DNA of 64,000 nt from JALNXF01 sp964555845 (GTDB lineage Bacteria; Patescibacteriota; Gracilibacteria; BD1-5; UBA2023), in NCBI GenBank assembly GCA_964555845.1, contig CAZKUA010000003.1, positions 62,001-126,000 of the forward strand. The letters run 5' to 3'. A program made the position numbers and the translations under genes. Each line of letters begins with the position of its first letter. Positions within the stretch are counted from its first letter, which is position 1. The notes under the pieces were generated by a model that saw only the letters and a list, made by a program, of their open reading frames with translations, searched no databases and had not been told where the DNA came from. Positions 9,727-20,669 of this stretch are shown piece by piece.

Positions 9727-10932
9727 TTACTCAAACCTCAGTGCATCAATTGGCTTTAATTTTGCAGCTTTTCTGGCTGGGAGTATTCCAAATATTATTC
9801 AAATTAGAACTACACTTCCAAAGGCTAGAAATATGGATTTCGTAGTTATGACAGCTGTCAAGAAGCCTTTTATGGCGTTTACTATTGAGAAGCTCAGGGC
9901 AATTCATATTAATCCTGCGACAATACTGATAATTAGAGCTTCTATTAAAAATTGCATTAAAATATCAGTTTTTGTGGCTCCGATGGCTTTTCTAATTCAG
10001 ATTTCTCTGGTTCTTTCAATAACTGAAACAAGCATTATATTCATTACTCAAATTCATCCAACAAGAAGAGAAATTGTCGCAATTCCGGCCAAAAACATAG
10101 TCATTGTACCGGTTACTGCTGTTATTGATGAGAGCATTTCTGACATTGAACTTATAGAAAATGGTGCGTCATCTGCATTTGTAGTTTTTGTATATTTAAG
10201 AAGTTCATCATTTATATAAGCTTGATAAATATCGGTTTTTGTAGGATCATCAACCTCAATATCTACGCTCGAATAATAGTGAGTTCAAATTATTTTATTC
10301 ATAACGGTTGTAATAGGCAAAAATATCCTTCTATTGGCTTGGGAATTATCTTGAAGCGTTCAAATAATTGTATAAATTCCATTTTCTAATTTTATTTCCT
10401 GACCTATTGGATCTGTAGTTTCAGAACCAAAAGCATCTGTTACAATAGTATTTCCTATAACTGCCACTTTTTTATTTTGAGAAATATCATCTGTATTTAT
10501 AAATCTTCAGTTTGAAATTGAAATTCATTTAATTTCTAAATATAAATTCTCCACTCCAACAATATTTGCATTCGTATTATAGCTTCAATAAATAAATTGC
10601 TTGGAAGTTGTAACCGTAGGGGATACTCTTTTTACTCCGGGAATATTAGCTACAAAATTTACAAATTCATCATCAATTAAATCTTTTGTAGATCATCATC
10701 ACTGTATTGTCCCAACTTGTGAACTATTTGATCTGCCAGGAGATACTGTTATAAGATTGGCTCACATACTGTTGAATCTATCGACAATTGAAGCCGAGGT
10801 TCCTTCACCAATTGCAAGCATTGTAATAATACTAAAAACCCCAATAATAATTCCGAGCATACTTAAAGCCGATCTAAGTTTATTGCTTAGAAGTGCTGTT
10901 ATTGCAGATGATAAATACTCGCTAAATGCCAT
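9727..10932 (-). CDS. MacB-type ABC transporter permease
   Basis: A 401-residue permease of the MacB/FtsX fold. The N terminus has MAFSEYLSSAITALLSNKLRSALSMLGIIIGV (MacB_PCD start and TM1). A large extracytoplasmic domain (about 50-270) is followed by three C-terminal helices with the conserved GIGVMNIMLVSVIERTREIGIRKAIGA and ILPARKAAKLKPIDALR. It is the last gene of a leftward three-gene unit with the ATPase and the membrane-fusion protein, which is the standard MacA-MacB split-gene exporter arrangement. Substrates of such exporters include peptides, toxins and lipoproteins; here unknown. Confidence 0.93.
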
Positions 10933-10951
10933 ATAATTTATTTGTTATTTT

Positions 10952-10976
10952 TAATAGATCCTTCGACAAGCTCAGG
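10952..10976. repeat. Solo half of the AATAGATCCTTCGAC repeat
   Basis: AATAGATCCTTCGACAAGC followed by TCAGGATGAC, in the gap between the exporter ATPase and permease genes. It matches the right half of the element at 8183-8375 with a few differences. Confidence 0.6.
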
Positions 10977-10990
10977 ATGACACAGAGGGT

Positions 10991-11662
10991 CTATACTATC
11001 ATTCCGTCTTTTATAAAAATGTGTTTTTTGGCAAATTTGTCGACTTCGGCAGAATGGGTAATTATAAGAATTGTTTTTCACTCTTCGTTTAGTTTTGTAA
11101 TAATTTCCATTACATCATTTCCAGTTTTGCTGTCGAGAGCTCCAGTTGGTTCATCTCATAAAATTAGAAGGGGATCAGTTACAATTGCTCTGGCTATAGC
11201 GACGCGCTGTTGTTGTCAACCAGACATTTCATTTGGCAGAGAATAAATTTTATCACCGAGTCCGACTTTTATAAGGGCTTCAATTGCTTTTTGTTTTCTT
11301 ATTTTTGCTGGAACTCATTGATAAACTAGAGGAAGCATCACTTGTTTAATGGCTGGAGTTTTTGGAAGTAAATTATATCATTGAAAAATAAATCCAATAT
11401 TTCTTCTTCTGAGAAGTGCTTGTTCATCATCAGTTGCCTTAGAAATATCTATTCCATCAAAAAAATAAGCTCCACTTGACGGATTATCAAGCATTCAAAT
11501 AATATTCATTAGAGTTGATTTTCCACTCCCACTTTCTCACATAATTGAAGCAAATTCTCATTTATGAAGTTCAAAATCTACTCATTTTAATACTTCAATA
11601 TCCTCATCTCCCACATGGTAGATTTTTTTAATTCCGGTCATCTTTATAACTTGTTCTTGCAT
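10991..11662 (-). CDS. ABC transporter ATP-binding protein, MacB/LolD type
   Basis: A 223-residue ATPase that powers the adjacent permease. Walker A is GESGSGKST (42-50), Q-loop IGFIFQGYNLLP, signature MSGGQQQRVAIARA, Walker B LLILGDEPTGALD, and H-loop IIIITHSAEV. In Walker B the usual Ala/Cys before DEP is a TGA-encoded Gly. Gene order in the leftward unit is fusion protein, ATPase, permease, with gaps of 63 and 58 bp that hold repeat sequences. Confidence 0.95.
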
Positions 11663-11687
11663 AATTGTTTTTTAAAAATCCTTATTC

Positions 11688-11722
11688 TCCCTCTCCCTTC
11701 GGGAGAGGGTTGGGGTGAGGGC
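11688..11722. repeat. Solo copy of the DUF559-element terminal repeat
   Basis: CCCTCTCCCTTCGGGAGAGG followed by GTTGGGGTGAGGGCC. This is the same sequence family and orientation as the right terminal repeat of the DUF559 element in recG (2357-2392), here without the DUF559 ORF, in the 63-bp gap between the fusion-protein and ATPase genes. Confidence 0.8.
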
Positions 11723-11725
11723 CTT

Positions 11726-13822
11726 TTATCTAAATCCTCAGCTAGTATTACTACTACTTCATGAAGTTCATCCAGTTCTTCCTCATGGAATTAAACCAGA
11801 TGAGCCTGATTTTATTGCGGAAGTAATTTTTTTAAGAATTATATCACCAATATTTAGTCATTTAATAATTTCTATATCAGTATCATTTGTAATTCAAGTT
11901 TTGATTTCTTTTTTTATTTCCTGTCATTTTTCTTTGACAAGAACATATTTTGATTTTGGGGTCTCTTCTATATATGAAGCAGGAATGACAAGAATATCTT
12001 TTTTACTTTCTACTAAAATATTTACTTTCGCAGTCATAGAGCTATAAATTTCGGCGTCTCATTTATCAAGTGTAATAGTGATTGTATAAGATGTAACTCC
12101 GGAAGTTGAAACTGGAGTAGAATCTTTTTCGCTTACAGTTCAGATAAATTCTTTGTTTGGATATGAATCAAAAATTATTTTTGCACTTTGATTAAGAGAT
12201 ATTTTTACAATATCAAGTTGATCAAGAGTTGCTGATATTTCAACCAAATTAGGATTTTCTATGTAAATAAATTTTTGCTCATCGGCTGTTAAATTATCTC
12301 CAACTTTAAAATCTATTTTTCTAATTGTTCCATCAAATGGTGCAGTTAACTCATATTTATCAAGATTTTTTTGTGCATTAACAAGGGATAATTTTTGCTT
12401 TGCTACATTATTTCTTGCTTGTGCTAATTCAACTGCAGTTGCTCAATTTTGAACTACTTTTAGACTTTCTTTCGCATATTCTAAACTATTAACCGCACTT
12501 GTTATATCTAGATTTTTTTGTTTAATTTGTGAGCTGTAATTATTTGCACTGTATTCTCTGTCGCTATATAGTTTATCAAGGTCATTTTGAAGTTGAATAC
12601 TTGTAGTGTTTTTTAGTTTATCAAGTGCGATTTCAGTATCAGAAATAGACTGTTTTTTTGAATTTATTGTATTAGTACTTTGTGCCTTTTTTACCTCTGG
12701 ATCTGTAAGTTTTTCAATATTTGTAATTGTTGATTTAATAGTATTATAAGTTGTTTGTGCAGAAGTTGTCATAGAAGAAAAAGTGGTAGATTTACTATCA
12801 ATATCACTTTGTGAAAAGCTAGAAGAAGTGATACTTGCATTCATCATTTCTTGCCCACTTTTGCCTAAATCTATTAATTTATCATAACTATCTAGAAGTT
12901 TATTTAAAAAAATTGTAATTTCTTCCGGAGTTTGACTGGTAATATTTAATGAATTATAAGATGTTTTAGAGCTTAGAAATAGTGAATTTGCCTCTCTCCA
13001 ATTGTTTTCGGCTTGAGTCTTAGTATTTGAATTTTTCGCTCAAAGATACATTTCATAAGAATCATTTTTGTTTTTATTTTCATCAGTAATTCAGAGTATT
13101 TCATCAGCATCAAAAATACTATTTTCTATATCTATGATTTGTTTTTTTGCATTTGTGTAAGCATCACTTATTGTTTTTGTAAGGTCTACGCTATAATCTG
13201 TTAATCATTTTTCTTCTGTAATTTCGAGTGTAGTTAATTCATTTTTAAGGTTTGTAAGTTGTAATTCTTTATTTTTTATATCCGATAAATTATTTTTTAT
13301 TGCCAGATTTTTTTGCTCAATTTGATTATCATAATCCTTAAGTTTATTATCTTTATCAGCTAGCAAATTAGTGAGGTCATTTTGAAGTGTTAGAATTTTA
13401 TTTTCAGCTACTGTAGTGTTATTTTCAGCATTGAGAATATCTTTATATTCAGCTCAATTTAATAAATCTTCCAATTTAATTTGGGCATCATTTAGGGATA
13501 ATTCGGCTTGTCTTATTGTATTATTAATATCTTCTTTATCAAGTTCTGCTATAAGTTGGTCTTTTTTTACTTTTGCACCATCCCTAAAATATACTTTTGT
13601 AACTTTTCAAACTTGGTTAAATTTTAGTTTTTGTTCATCTACAAGTGCAGCCTGACCTGTTACTTTTATTGCATTTTCTATACTTCCAGTCCCAACACTA
13701 TATTCTTTTGTAACGGTTGTTGTCTTAGATTTTGTATTGAAATAATAGCTATATATAGAATATCCAATAGAGATAATTATAAGAAAATATATAATTTTTT
13801 TGATACTAAGAAATTTTTTCAT
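11726..13822 (-). CDS. MacA/HlyD-type periplasmic adaptor (membrane-fusion) protein
   Basis: A 698-residue adaptor for the exporter. One N-terminal membrane anchor (about 9-27, IIYFLIIISIGYSIYSYYF) leads to the first lipoyl half (GQAALVDEQKLKFNQVGKVTKVYFRDGAKVKKDQLIAELD). A very long, mostly coiled-coil hairpin (about 110-500) follows, then the second lipoyl half (YELTAPFDGTIRKIDFKVGD) and beta-barrel domains, and a Gly/Ser-rich tail. MacA relatives are near 370-400 residues. The coiled coil here is several hundred residues longer, which would span a large distance from the membrane. First gene of the leftward exporter unit. Confidence 0.88.
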
Positions 13823-13885
13823 GATTTTTTGGTTATTATACTCTAACTATTACGAAATTATCGAATTTTTATTTCAAAAAAGTCT

Positions 13886-14488
13886 TTATTTTTTCCACAA
13901 AATAATTTTTTTGTAAGCCAAAATCCAAAGTATAGCCCACAAGCTCACTACTATTGAAAGTGGAAGAATTTTCTCATTATCTACCAAAGCAATATGAACA
14001 GCTCCAAAAATAAAAAATAAATAGGTTAATCTTTGTAATCTTTTCCAGTTTTTTCAAAGGATTTTTTTACTAAATTTATTAGAAGTGAGAGTGAGAATTA
14101 TCCCGATATACATCCCAATCATTCACCAACCGAAGAGATTAGTTAAGTTGTAATAATCAGGATTTGTAAGTCAAACTAGTAGTGACATTTTTGCATTAAG
14201 AAAAAATCAGATAGAATGAGCGACAATAAAAACTCCAGAAATTATTCAAATTTCCTTTCTTAAAGCTACTATTTTTTTCAAAATTCCGAGTCTAGGTAAT
14301 ACATCCGAAAGTGGTCTAGAAAATACAATAAGTAACAGACAATACCACCCAAAATCTCAAAATTCTACATAAAAATTAGGATAAAATATTATTAAAATTC
14401 AAAGAAGTGGCACAAATTTAAGAATTTTTTTGATAACTAAAAATCCAGGAAATGTTCAACCAAATATAAATTTTTTAATTCAGTTCAT
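13886..14488 (-). CDS. Ferric-reductase-like b-type haem membrane protein (MsrQ/YedZ-like)
   Basis: A 200-residue protein with five to six transmembrane helices resembling MsrQ, the haem-binding membrane subunit of the methionine sulfoxide reductase MsrPQ. Shared pattern: RPLSDVLPRLGIL, RKEIGIISGVFIVAHS (His91), FGWGMIGMYIGIILTLTSN, NWKRLQRLTYLFFIFGAVHIAL (His165). In MsrQ the motif NWxRLHRL carries a haem-ligand His; here that position is Gln152. No msrP gene is adjacent. Haem binding by two rather than three histidines, or a different redox partner, is possible. Function is inferred from family resemblance only. Confidence 0.7.
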
Positions 14489-14500
14489 AAGGTAAATTAA

Positions 14501-14527
14501 AAATATACTTCAGTTTGAAGTATATTT
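14501..14527 (-). terminator. Hairpin after the DEAD-box helicase gene
   Basis: An 11-bp perfect stem (AAATATACTTC) with a 5-nt loop, lying 43 bp beyond the helicase stop codon and just upstream of the next leftward gene. Flanking A- and T-rich runs suit intrinsic termination. Confidence 0.65.
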
Positions 14528-14569
14528 AAAATTTTAAAAAAAACAAAATATTTCAATACGTTATAATAT

Positions 14570-15793
14570 TTACCTCCTAAAACTTCTCTTTCTTTCTCAA
14601 GAAAAACGTCATCTAGAAGCTGGTTTTTTGGGTGTGTTTTGTTTGGTTTGAGAGACTGTTATCGCAAATGGATGATTTTCTACGACATCAAGCTTTCTTC
14701 AGATTAATTTCTCGATATCTTGTAAATATTCCACTTCTTCTTGATCACAAAAAGATAGCGCTATACCATTTAATCCTGCTCTTCCGGTCCTTCAAATACG
14801 GTGTACATAAGTTTCACTTTCATTTGGAAGGTCAAAATTAATTACATGAGATAGGTCATCAACATCTATTCCGCGAGCTGCAATATCTGTTGCGACTAGT
14901 ACTCTTGTTTTCCCGGTTTTAAAATTACTAAGTGCTCTTTGGCGAGCGTTTTGAGATTTATTTCAATGAATGGCTTCAGATGTAATTCAAACTTTATCTA
15001 GGTCCTTTACAATTCTATCTGCTCAATGTTTTGTGCGAGAAAAAACTAAAACTGAAACTATCGCAGGATTTTTTAATAAATGAGCTAAAAGAAGTTTTTT
15101 ATCATTTTTTTTCACGAAATAAATTGCCTGTTTTACAGTATCAGCGGTCGAAGAAACTGGAGTAACTTCAATTTTCACAGGATTAACTAGAATTGAATTA
15201 GCAAGCGCTAGAATTTCTTTTGGCATTGTAGCCGAGAAAAATAGGGTTTGTTTTTTTGCTGGAAGCTTAGCTAGAACTTTTTTAACATCATTTATAAATC
15301 ACATATTTAGCATTCTATCAGCTTCATCTAGGATAAATATTTCTACATATTTTAAATTTATAAATCATTGATTCATAAGGTCCAAAAGCCTTCCTGGAGT
15401 TGCCACCAAAATATCTATTCATTTTTTTAATTTTTGAGTTTGAGCATATTGAGAAACTCATCAAAACACAACTGCATGACGAAGTCATAGATTTTTCCCA
15501 TAAGCAGTGAAACTCTCTTCTATCTGAATAGCAAGTTCACGAGTCGGAGTCAAAATAAGTGATTTAATAACTCTTGGCACATTTGAAACTTCTTTTTCAC
15601 GTGACAGAATTTGAAGAGTTGGAATTGCAAAAGCAGCGGTTTTTCAAGTACCGGTTTGTGCTCCACCTATAACATCTCTTCATTCGAGAATATAGGGAAT
15701 TGCCTTTTCTTGGATTGGAGTAGGATTTTTGTATCACTCCTTTTCAAGAGCTTTTAAAATAGGACTTATTAAATTAAGGTCTGTAAATAACAT
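14570..15793 (-). CDS. DEAD-box ATP-dependent RNA helicase (RhlE-like)
   Basis: A 407-residue RNA helicase. All motifs are present in order: PTPIQEKAIPYI (Q motif), AQTGTGKTAAF, PTRELAIQIE, GGVSQ, TPGRLLDLM, VEIFILDEADRML, FFSATMP, VLVFSRTKHGADRI, ATDIAARGIDVDDLSHVINFDLP and YVHRIGRTGRAG. A short basic, Ser/Arg-rich tail (SRGRFSGERERSFRR) follows, as in RhlE/CsdA-type RNA chaperone helicases. Probable role in ribosome assembly or mRNA turnover at low temperature. It is divergent from the coiled-coil gene at 15959. Confidence 0.95.
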
Positions 15794-15958
15794 CGTTTAT
15801 TTGGGTGAAAAAATATATTCTTTTTTATAAAGAAGTCGTAGTATATTCAAAAAAGTCTTTTTGTCGATTAAAAAACCAAAATATTTGCAAAAAATAAAAA
15901 TAAATGATATTATGAATATATCTCTAAGAGATTTTAGATATTTTTTAAATTTATAAAT

Positions 15959-16741
15959 ATGTGAAATGAAATAAAAAAATGAGCAGAACAAGTTACTTCT
16001 AATATAAATAAAGCAACTCCTGAGCAAATAAAAAATAATAAAAAAGCTCTAACACAAGCTAAATTAGCTAGAAATAAATGAGATAAAGAACATGAAGAAG
16101 CTAAAAAAAGTGCAGAAAACGATATTAATCTGGATAATTTATTTCCGGAGAGTCAATCTTCAGAGAAAGAAAATAAAATTAAAAAAATGAGTCATGAACA
16201 GGAAATGAAAAAACAACAAGAGGAATTGAACAAAAGAGAACAATTAAAAAATAGGGCAGAATTTCTGAAAAATGAAATTATAAGAGTACAAAATATTAGG
16301 TATAATTTACAAAATGAACAAATGAATGTAGATAATAATCTTCACCAGGAAATAGGTATCGTAAATAATATGATAATTCAATATAGAGCTGATTTGCAGA
16401 GGAATAATGCCTTATTAGATTTTAATCAAGATGGAAGTCTCGTTATTACAAAAAAATGAGTTGGCACATGAAATGATCGTCAAATATGATTTATACCATC
16501 TAATACCTCAGCTCATCCATCATTAACTGCTTCTTTACAAGGTGTTCCTATGCAAGTTGGTTTTGATAAACAATTTTATGATTTTGCAAATGTATATACC
16601 CCAAGAGCTCAAAAAATTATGCAGGCAAGACAATATCAAAATAATTTAGGTTCAAATATTCAAAGAATTAATAATGATATTTCTTGAGCAACTCAAGAAA
16701 TAAATCAAATAAATAATTATTTACATAATTCTAAAATTTAA
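15959..16741 (+). CDS. Hypothetical coiled-coil protein
   Basis: A 260-residue Asn/Gln/Lys-rich soluble protein with no signal peptide. Residues about 65-145 are a strongly predicted coiled coil (EQEMKKQQEELNKREQLKNR and onward). A small globular stretch (LQGVPMQVGFDKQFYDFANVY) is followed by a second helical end (ARQYQNNLGSNIQRINNDIS). It may share a transcript with the lipoprotein gene 11 bp downstream. Family not recognised. Confidence 0.75.
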
Positions 16742-16752
16742 CACATAAATAT

Positions 16753-17802
16753 ATGAAAAAAATACTAATTATTACTTTAATTTCTTTAAGTCCATTACTT
16801 GGAGGATGTTTTAAAAAAGATATTGTAGCTCCTGAGGTACAGAATACTACTCAAGAAAATATTCAAACTTGAAGTGTATGAACAAATTCCTGAGTTGCTA
16901 AAGAAATTGAGAATGAATATATTAATAATACATGAATCAAAGATAATAAAAAATATAATACAGAAGAAATTGAGCAGAATTGATGATTTACAATTCAAAT
17001 CAAGGATTCCACAAATAAAATTGTATATAAATCTAACTTTACGACTACATATTGATTTGATCAAAATGATATGTTTTTCTTTGAATGTGAAGAAAGTTGA
17101 GAATGAGATTGAAAATTAAATATTCTTGATACTTTAAATTTTAAAATTATTAAAGATTTAAAATGAAATAATTTAATTATAAAATGTTGAGATTATAACA
17201 AAGAAACTGATTCATTTGATTATTATATCTGAACTGATTTAAATTCTGAATGAATTAAAAAAACTTATCATTTTAGAAATAATCAAAAAAATACTGAAAA
17301 AATAAATGAATCAAATAATATAGATAAGACTACATTAAATCCTTTAAAAGACTGAAATCTTGGGGAATATTTTAAAATTAAAAATGGTAAATTATATTGA
17401 TACGAATCTACCTCTAATGAATGGTATGAATTAAGAAATGCTGATATAAATACATTTACTCCTGTAGAATATGAATTTGCAAAAGATAAAAATTGATGGT
17501 TATATAAAGGATTTAGATTAAGTAATGTTATTAATAATGCTAAATTAATATCATATGGAATATGGGTTGATTCTGTGGCTAAAAAAGCTTATTGTAATGA
17601 TTTTGAAAATGTTTTAGAAATTAAATGAGTTGATACAAATACATTTGTTACAAATGATTATACCGATTATAATTCACCAAAAAGTATTTGTGTAGGAACG
17701 TTGGAAGGTAACTCATTAGGGTATGAAGCACACGATAAAAATCATTGTTATTGAAATCCAGGTGGTGGACATGAAATAGTTATTACAGGAGATAGAAAAT
17801 AA
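16753..17802 (+). CDS. DKNYY-domain lipoprotein
   Basis: A 349-residue surface lipoprotein: the signal peptide MKKILIITLISLSPLLGGC has a lipobox with Cys19. After a low-complexity Asn/Thr linker the body contains segments of the DKNYY family pattern, in which DKN..(V/L)YYKG is followed by DxxTF: EFAKDKNGWLYKGFRLSNV, DTNTFVTNDYTDYN and EAHDKNHCYGNPG. This family is found in surface proteins of unknown role. It ends 5 bp from the end of the convergent gene at 17808. Confidence 0.8.
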
Positions 17803-17807
17803 TTCAC

Positions 17808-18221
17808 TTAATAAATTTCCTTCAATCAAACTATTAAATCTTTTAAAACCTTTTCTTTGATTTTCTCTCTGTCTGTTATCGAAAATTTTCAGACATAATG
17901 GAGTTTTGATTTTTTTGATAACTCAGATGAAGCTAATTCAATATGAGTATATCAGAATTTTATATCAGTTTTGTCATACCTAAAAACACAATTAACAATT
18001 CTTTGAATTCCTTGCTCCGCGTCATTTATTCTGATTTTTAAATTATTATTTCAAGAAATAATAGAATCAACTTTGAAATGTTTTTCAAGTTCTTTTTCCA
18101 GAAAATCCTCCACAATATCTATAGTTTTCTCGAATTCATCCTCAAATTTTCACTTAAATCTAACCTTTGATTTAATTCATCCGGCTTGTGCCTCCTTCAT
18201 TTTCACTAATTTTGAAATCAT
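17808..18221 (-). CDS. Hypothetical protein
   Basis: A 137-residue soluble alpha/beta protein with Lys/Glu-rich helices (FEDEFEKTIDIVEDFLEKEL) and a strand-like centre (NNNLKIRINDAEQGIQRIVNCVFRYDK, TDIKFGYTHIELASSEL). No motif recognised. Converges on the DKNYY lipoprotein gene and lies 73 bp downstream of the Tat-signal protein gene, likely in one leftward transcript with it. Confidence 0.65.
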
Positions 18222-18294
18222 ATTTTCGAGTAATTTTTAATAAGATATTCTCTAGTATATCCAAAAATGTGAAATAATGTAATGATAATTTTTA

Positions 18295-19143
18295 TTATTT
18301 TGCTTTTTTTGGTTTATTAGAAGAAAATAATCAGTATGTATTTGAATATATTTTTTTACGTAAATTAAAAGCATCTTGATTTTCAATATAATATTCAAAT
18401 CATTTAGCGTGAACATCTCCGGTAATAGATAAAAACCTCTTTCATTTGTGTTGTTTTATTAGATTAAAAATATTTCATAGCATAAAAACCGTTCTACCAT
18501 CAACAATATAAGATATATCGTATTGTCATTCATATGATAATTTTTTTCTTTCTCAATATAAAAAAGGATATGTAGCAATAAAACTGTTTAATGAAAGAAT
18601 TGCTGCTAGAAAATTACGTCTAGATTGATTTTTTAATCATTCTAACGTCTGTAACTCTTTATGTTCTAACACATTTTCAAATATAATAGTTGGTCCTATT
18701 AATGTACAATAGAATGAGGTTGCTATATTAATACTACTATGATTATCAATATAATAAACTGTTTTATTGTTTTCTTTGCAAATCTTAGCAATATTATCAA
18801 AATAACCTCATTCTTCAAGAAGAATTATATCAGATGATTTAATAGCTTCAATAATAGTTAATTTATTTTTTTCAAATTCTTCTTTAGTATGACTTACTCA
18901 TAAATTTCTGTAAATAGTACTATCTATAATATGCTCATTGTTAGTATAGGTACATGAATTTTCCTCTGGTCCTGAATTATTATTAATTAAACCAGAAATA
19001 ACTCATCATAAACAAATTGATGGAAATGGATTTGCTGCAATAATACCGCCTACAGAAGCGGCTGTTAATGTTACAATATTTGTAGCTGATTTTTTTAAAA
19101 AATTTCTACGTGATTTACTTTCTAAGGGTTTTTCGATATCCAT
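18295..19143 (-). CDS. Tat-signal protein, possibly TraB/PrgY-like
   Basis: A 282-residue protein with an N-terminal twin-arginine motif SRRNFLKKS followed by a hydrophobic stretch (ATNIVTLTAASVGGIIAA), so probably folded in the cytoplasm and exported by Tat. The body alternates strands and helices: SDIILLEEGGYFDNIAKICK, KTVYYIDNHSS, and near the end RFLSITGDVHAKGFEYYIEN. The pattern of an early acidic strand and a late GD.H..G is vaguely like TraB/PrgY/GumN proteins, which I offer only as a weak guess. A second SRRNFL occurs in mid-protein. Confidence 0.6.
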
Positions 19144-19346
19144 ATTTATAATAATATTCTTAATATTATATTTATTAAATCTATATTAATATTAGTATTG
19201 TATCATATTAATTTAATTTTTACAAAAGTTTAATAAGTTTTTTTATTAATTCAAAAATATGAAATATTGTAATTTATATTTACCTATTTTCTTTGACAAA
19301 ATTTAAAATTACTTAATATGAGTTTATTAATATTTTTTAAAAAATT

Positions 19347-19946
19347 ATGAAAACACTTTTTATTGCGACTTCAAATCCGGGGAAAATCAAGATGTTTAAG
19401 GAATTACTTGAGGGAGAGGATTTAAGCTTAAAATTTATAAATGATTTTGATATTAATTTTGAGTCACCAGAAGAAAATTGAAAAACAACTCGAGAAAATG
19501 CTTTAATTAAGGCTAAATATTATCAAAGTATAGTTTGAATTCCAGTACTTAGTGATGATGCAGGATTTGAAATAGAAGAGCTTTGAGGCGAACCAGGAAT
19601 TATGGCTAGAAGATGGTGAGGGACTTTGCCGGATAATGTGTCGGATGAGGATTGGTTAAATTTTTATCAAAATAAAGTCGCACACATAAATGCAGATTTA
19701 TTAAATGGAAGTTTTCCTTTTACAAGATGTCTTTATAAGTCAGAAAATGAGTGTTTTTATCAAGATGATAAAATAAAATTTTACCTTACAAAAGAACCAA
19801 GAAGGCCATATATTGCAGGATGACCAATTAGCTCTGTGAGATTACTGCTTGATTGAAGACATGAACTTGATTTAGATAGAAATGATCCAACACTTATTAA
19901 TGATGCTAAAAAAGAGTGACTAATAAGATTATTGAAGAATTTATAA
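19347..19946 (+). CDS. rdgB: Non-canonical purine NTP pyrophosphatase (RdgB/HAM1)
   Basis: A 199-residue HAM1-family enzyme that hydrolyses dITP, XTP and ITP to keep deaminated purines out of DNA and RNA. Key features: FIATSNPGKIKMFKELL at the N terminus (nucleotide site), ENALIKAKYY, LSDDAGFEIEELGGEPGIMARRWGG with the catalytic Asp, FTRCLYKSEN, and the terminal KKEGLIRLLKNL helix. It is somewhat divergent in the C-terminal third (RRPYIAGGPISSVRLLLDG instead of the usual GYDPIF). Followed 30 bp later by the hexapeptide-repeat gene. Confidence 0.85.
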
Positions 19947-19976
19947 AATACTAAATTAATAATTAACAAATTTAAA

Positions 19977-20603
19977 ATGGAAAAATTAAGTTATGACTTG
20001 ACTCATGAAATATGAAAATTAAGGTGAAGTATTTTAAAATATAGTTTTAGATTGGGTAATATTTTATGATTAACCAATATTGAATTATGAAAATGAGTAA
20101 TTATTGAAAAATGAGCTATATTAAAGTGAAATATCAAGATTTGAAATTGAACAACAATATACTGAAGGGCGATTTTACAAAATTGTAATATTTGAAATAA
20201 TTGTGAAATATCATGTGAAGTTAAAAATTCTAATTTATGAGATAATGTTAAGGCAAAACATTTTAATATAAATATTCTTAATGCAGATATTTGAAATAAT
20301 TGTAATATATGAGCCTGAGTTGTATTTGCTAATTATAATTGAAATAAAAAATGATATTTTAAAGTTTGAGAATGAAGTTTTATTTGATCTAATTCAACAA
20401 TAATTTTAAAATCTAAAGTCTGAGAAAAAAGAATAATATGAGATTATGTTTATATAGTAGCATGAATTTCTCTTAGAACAGATGTTCCAGAGGAAGGAAG
20501 TTTAGTTTGTTATGATGAAAATTGAAAAATAACTATTAAAAAAGATTTAGCTTATAAATATTTAAAAAAAGAGTGACTGATAAAATTATTAGAAAATTTA
20601 TAA
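19977..20603 (+). CDS. Left-handed beta-helix acetyltransferase-like protein (GlmU C-terminal domain-like)
   Basis: A 208-residue hexapeptide-repeat protein. Successive hydrophobic-x-G triplets (IEKGAILKGNIKIGNGTTIYG, CNIGNNCEI, SNLGDNVKA, ADIGNNCNIGAGVVFANYNG, SFIGSNSTIILKSKVG) form a left-handed beta helix. The stretch NIGAGVVFANYNGNKKGYFKVG corresponds to NIGAGTITCNYDG...K of the GlmU acetyltransferase domain, where the Asn-Tyr binds substrate. The N-terminal uridylyltransferase domain is absent. Many of the repeat glycines are TGA. Possible role in acetylating an amino sugar; unproven. Its last 12 residues nearly repeat those of the neighbouring RdgB. Confidence 0.78.
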
Positions 20604-20622
20604 ATTTAGATTAAAAAATAAC

Positions 20623-20660
20623 TCAAAGAAACTCAAAAGAACCCACTTGGGTTATTTTTA
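20623..20660 (+). terminator. Hairpin between convergent genes
   Basis: AACCCA-CT-TGGGTT is followed by TATTTTTATTTTT; an alternative outer stem pairs AA-rich AAAAATAAC with GTTATTTTT. It lies between convergent genes and could serve both. Confidence 0.65.
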
Positions 20661-20669
20661 TTTTTCAAT

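Noticed and set aside
18222..18294. A missing gene between two minus-strand genes
   Set aside because: The gap is only 73 bp and AT-rich with no open frame.
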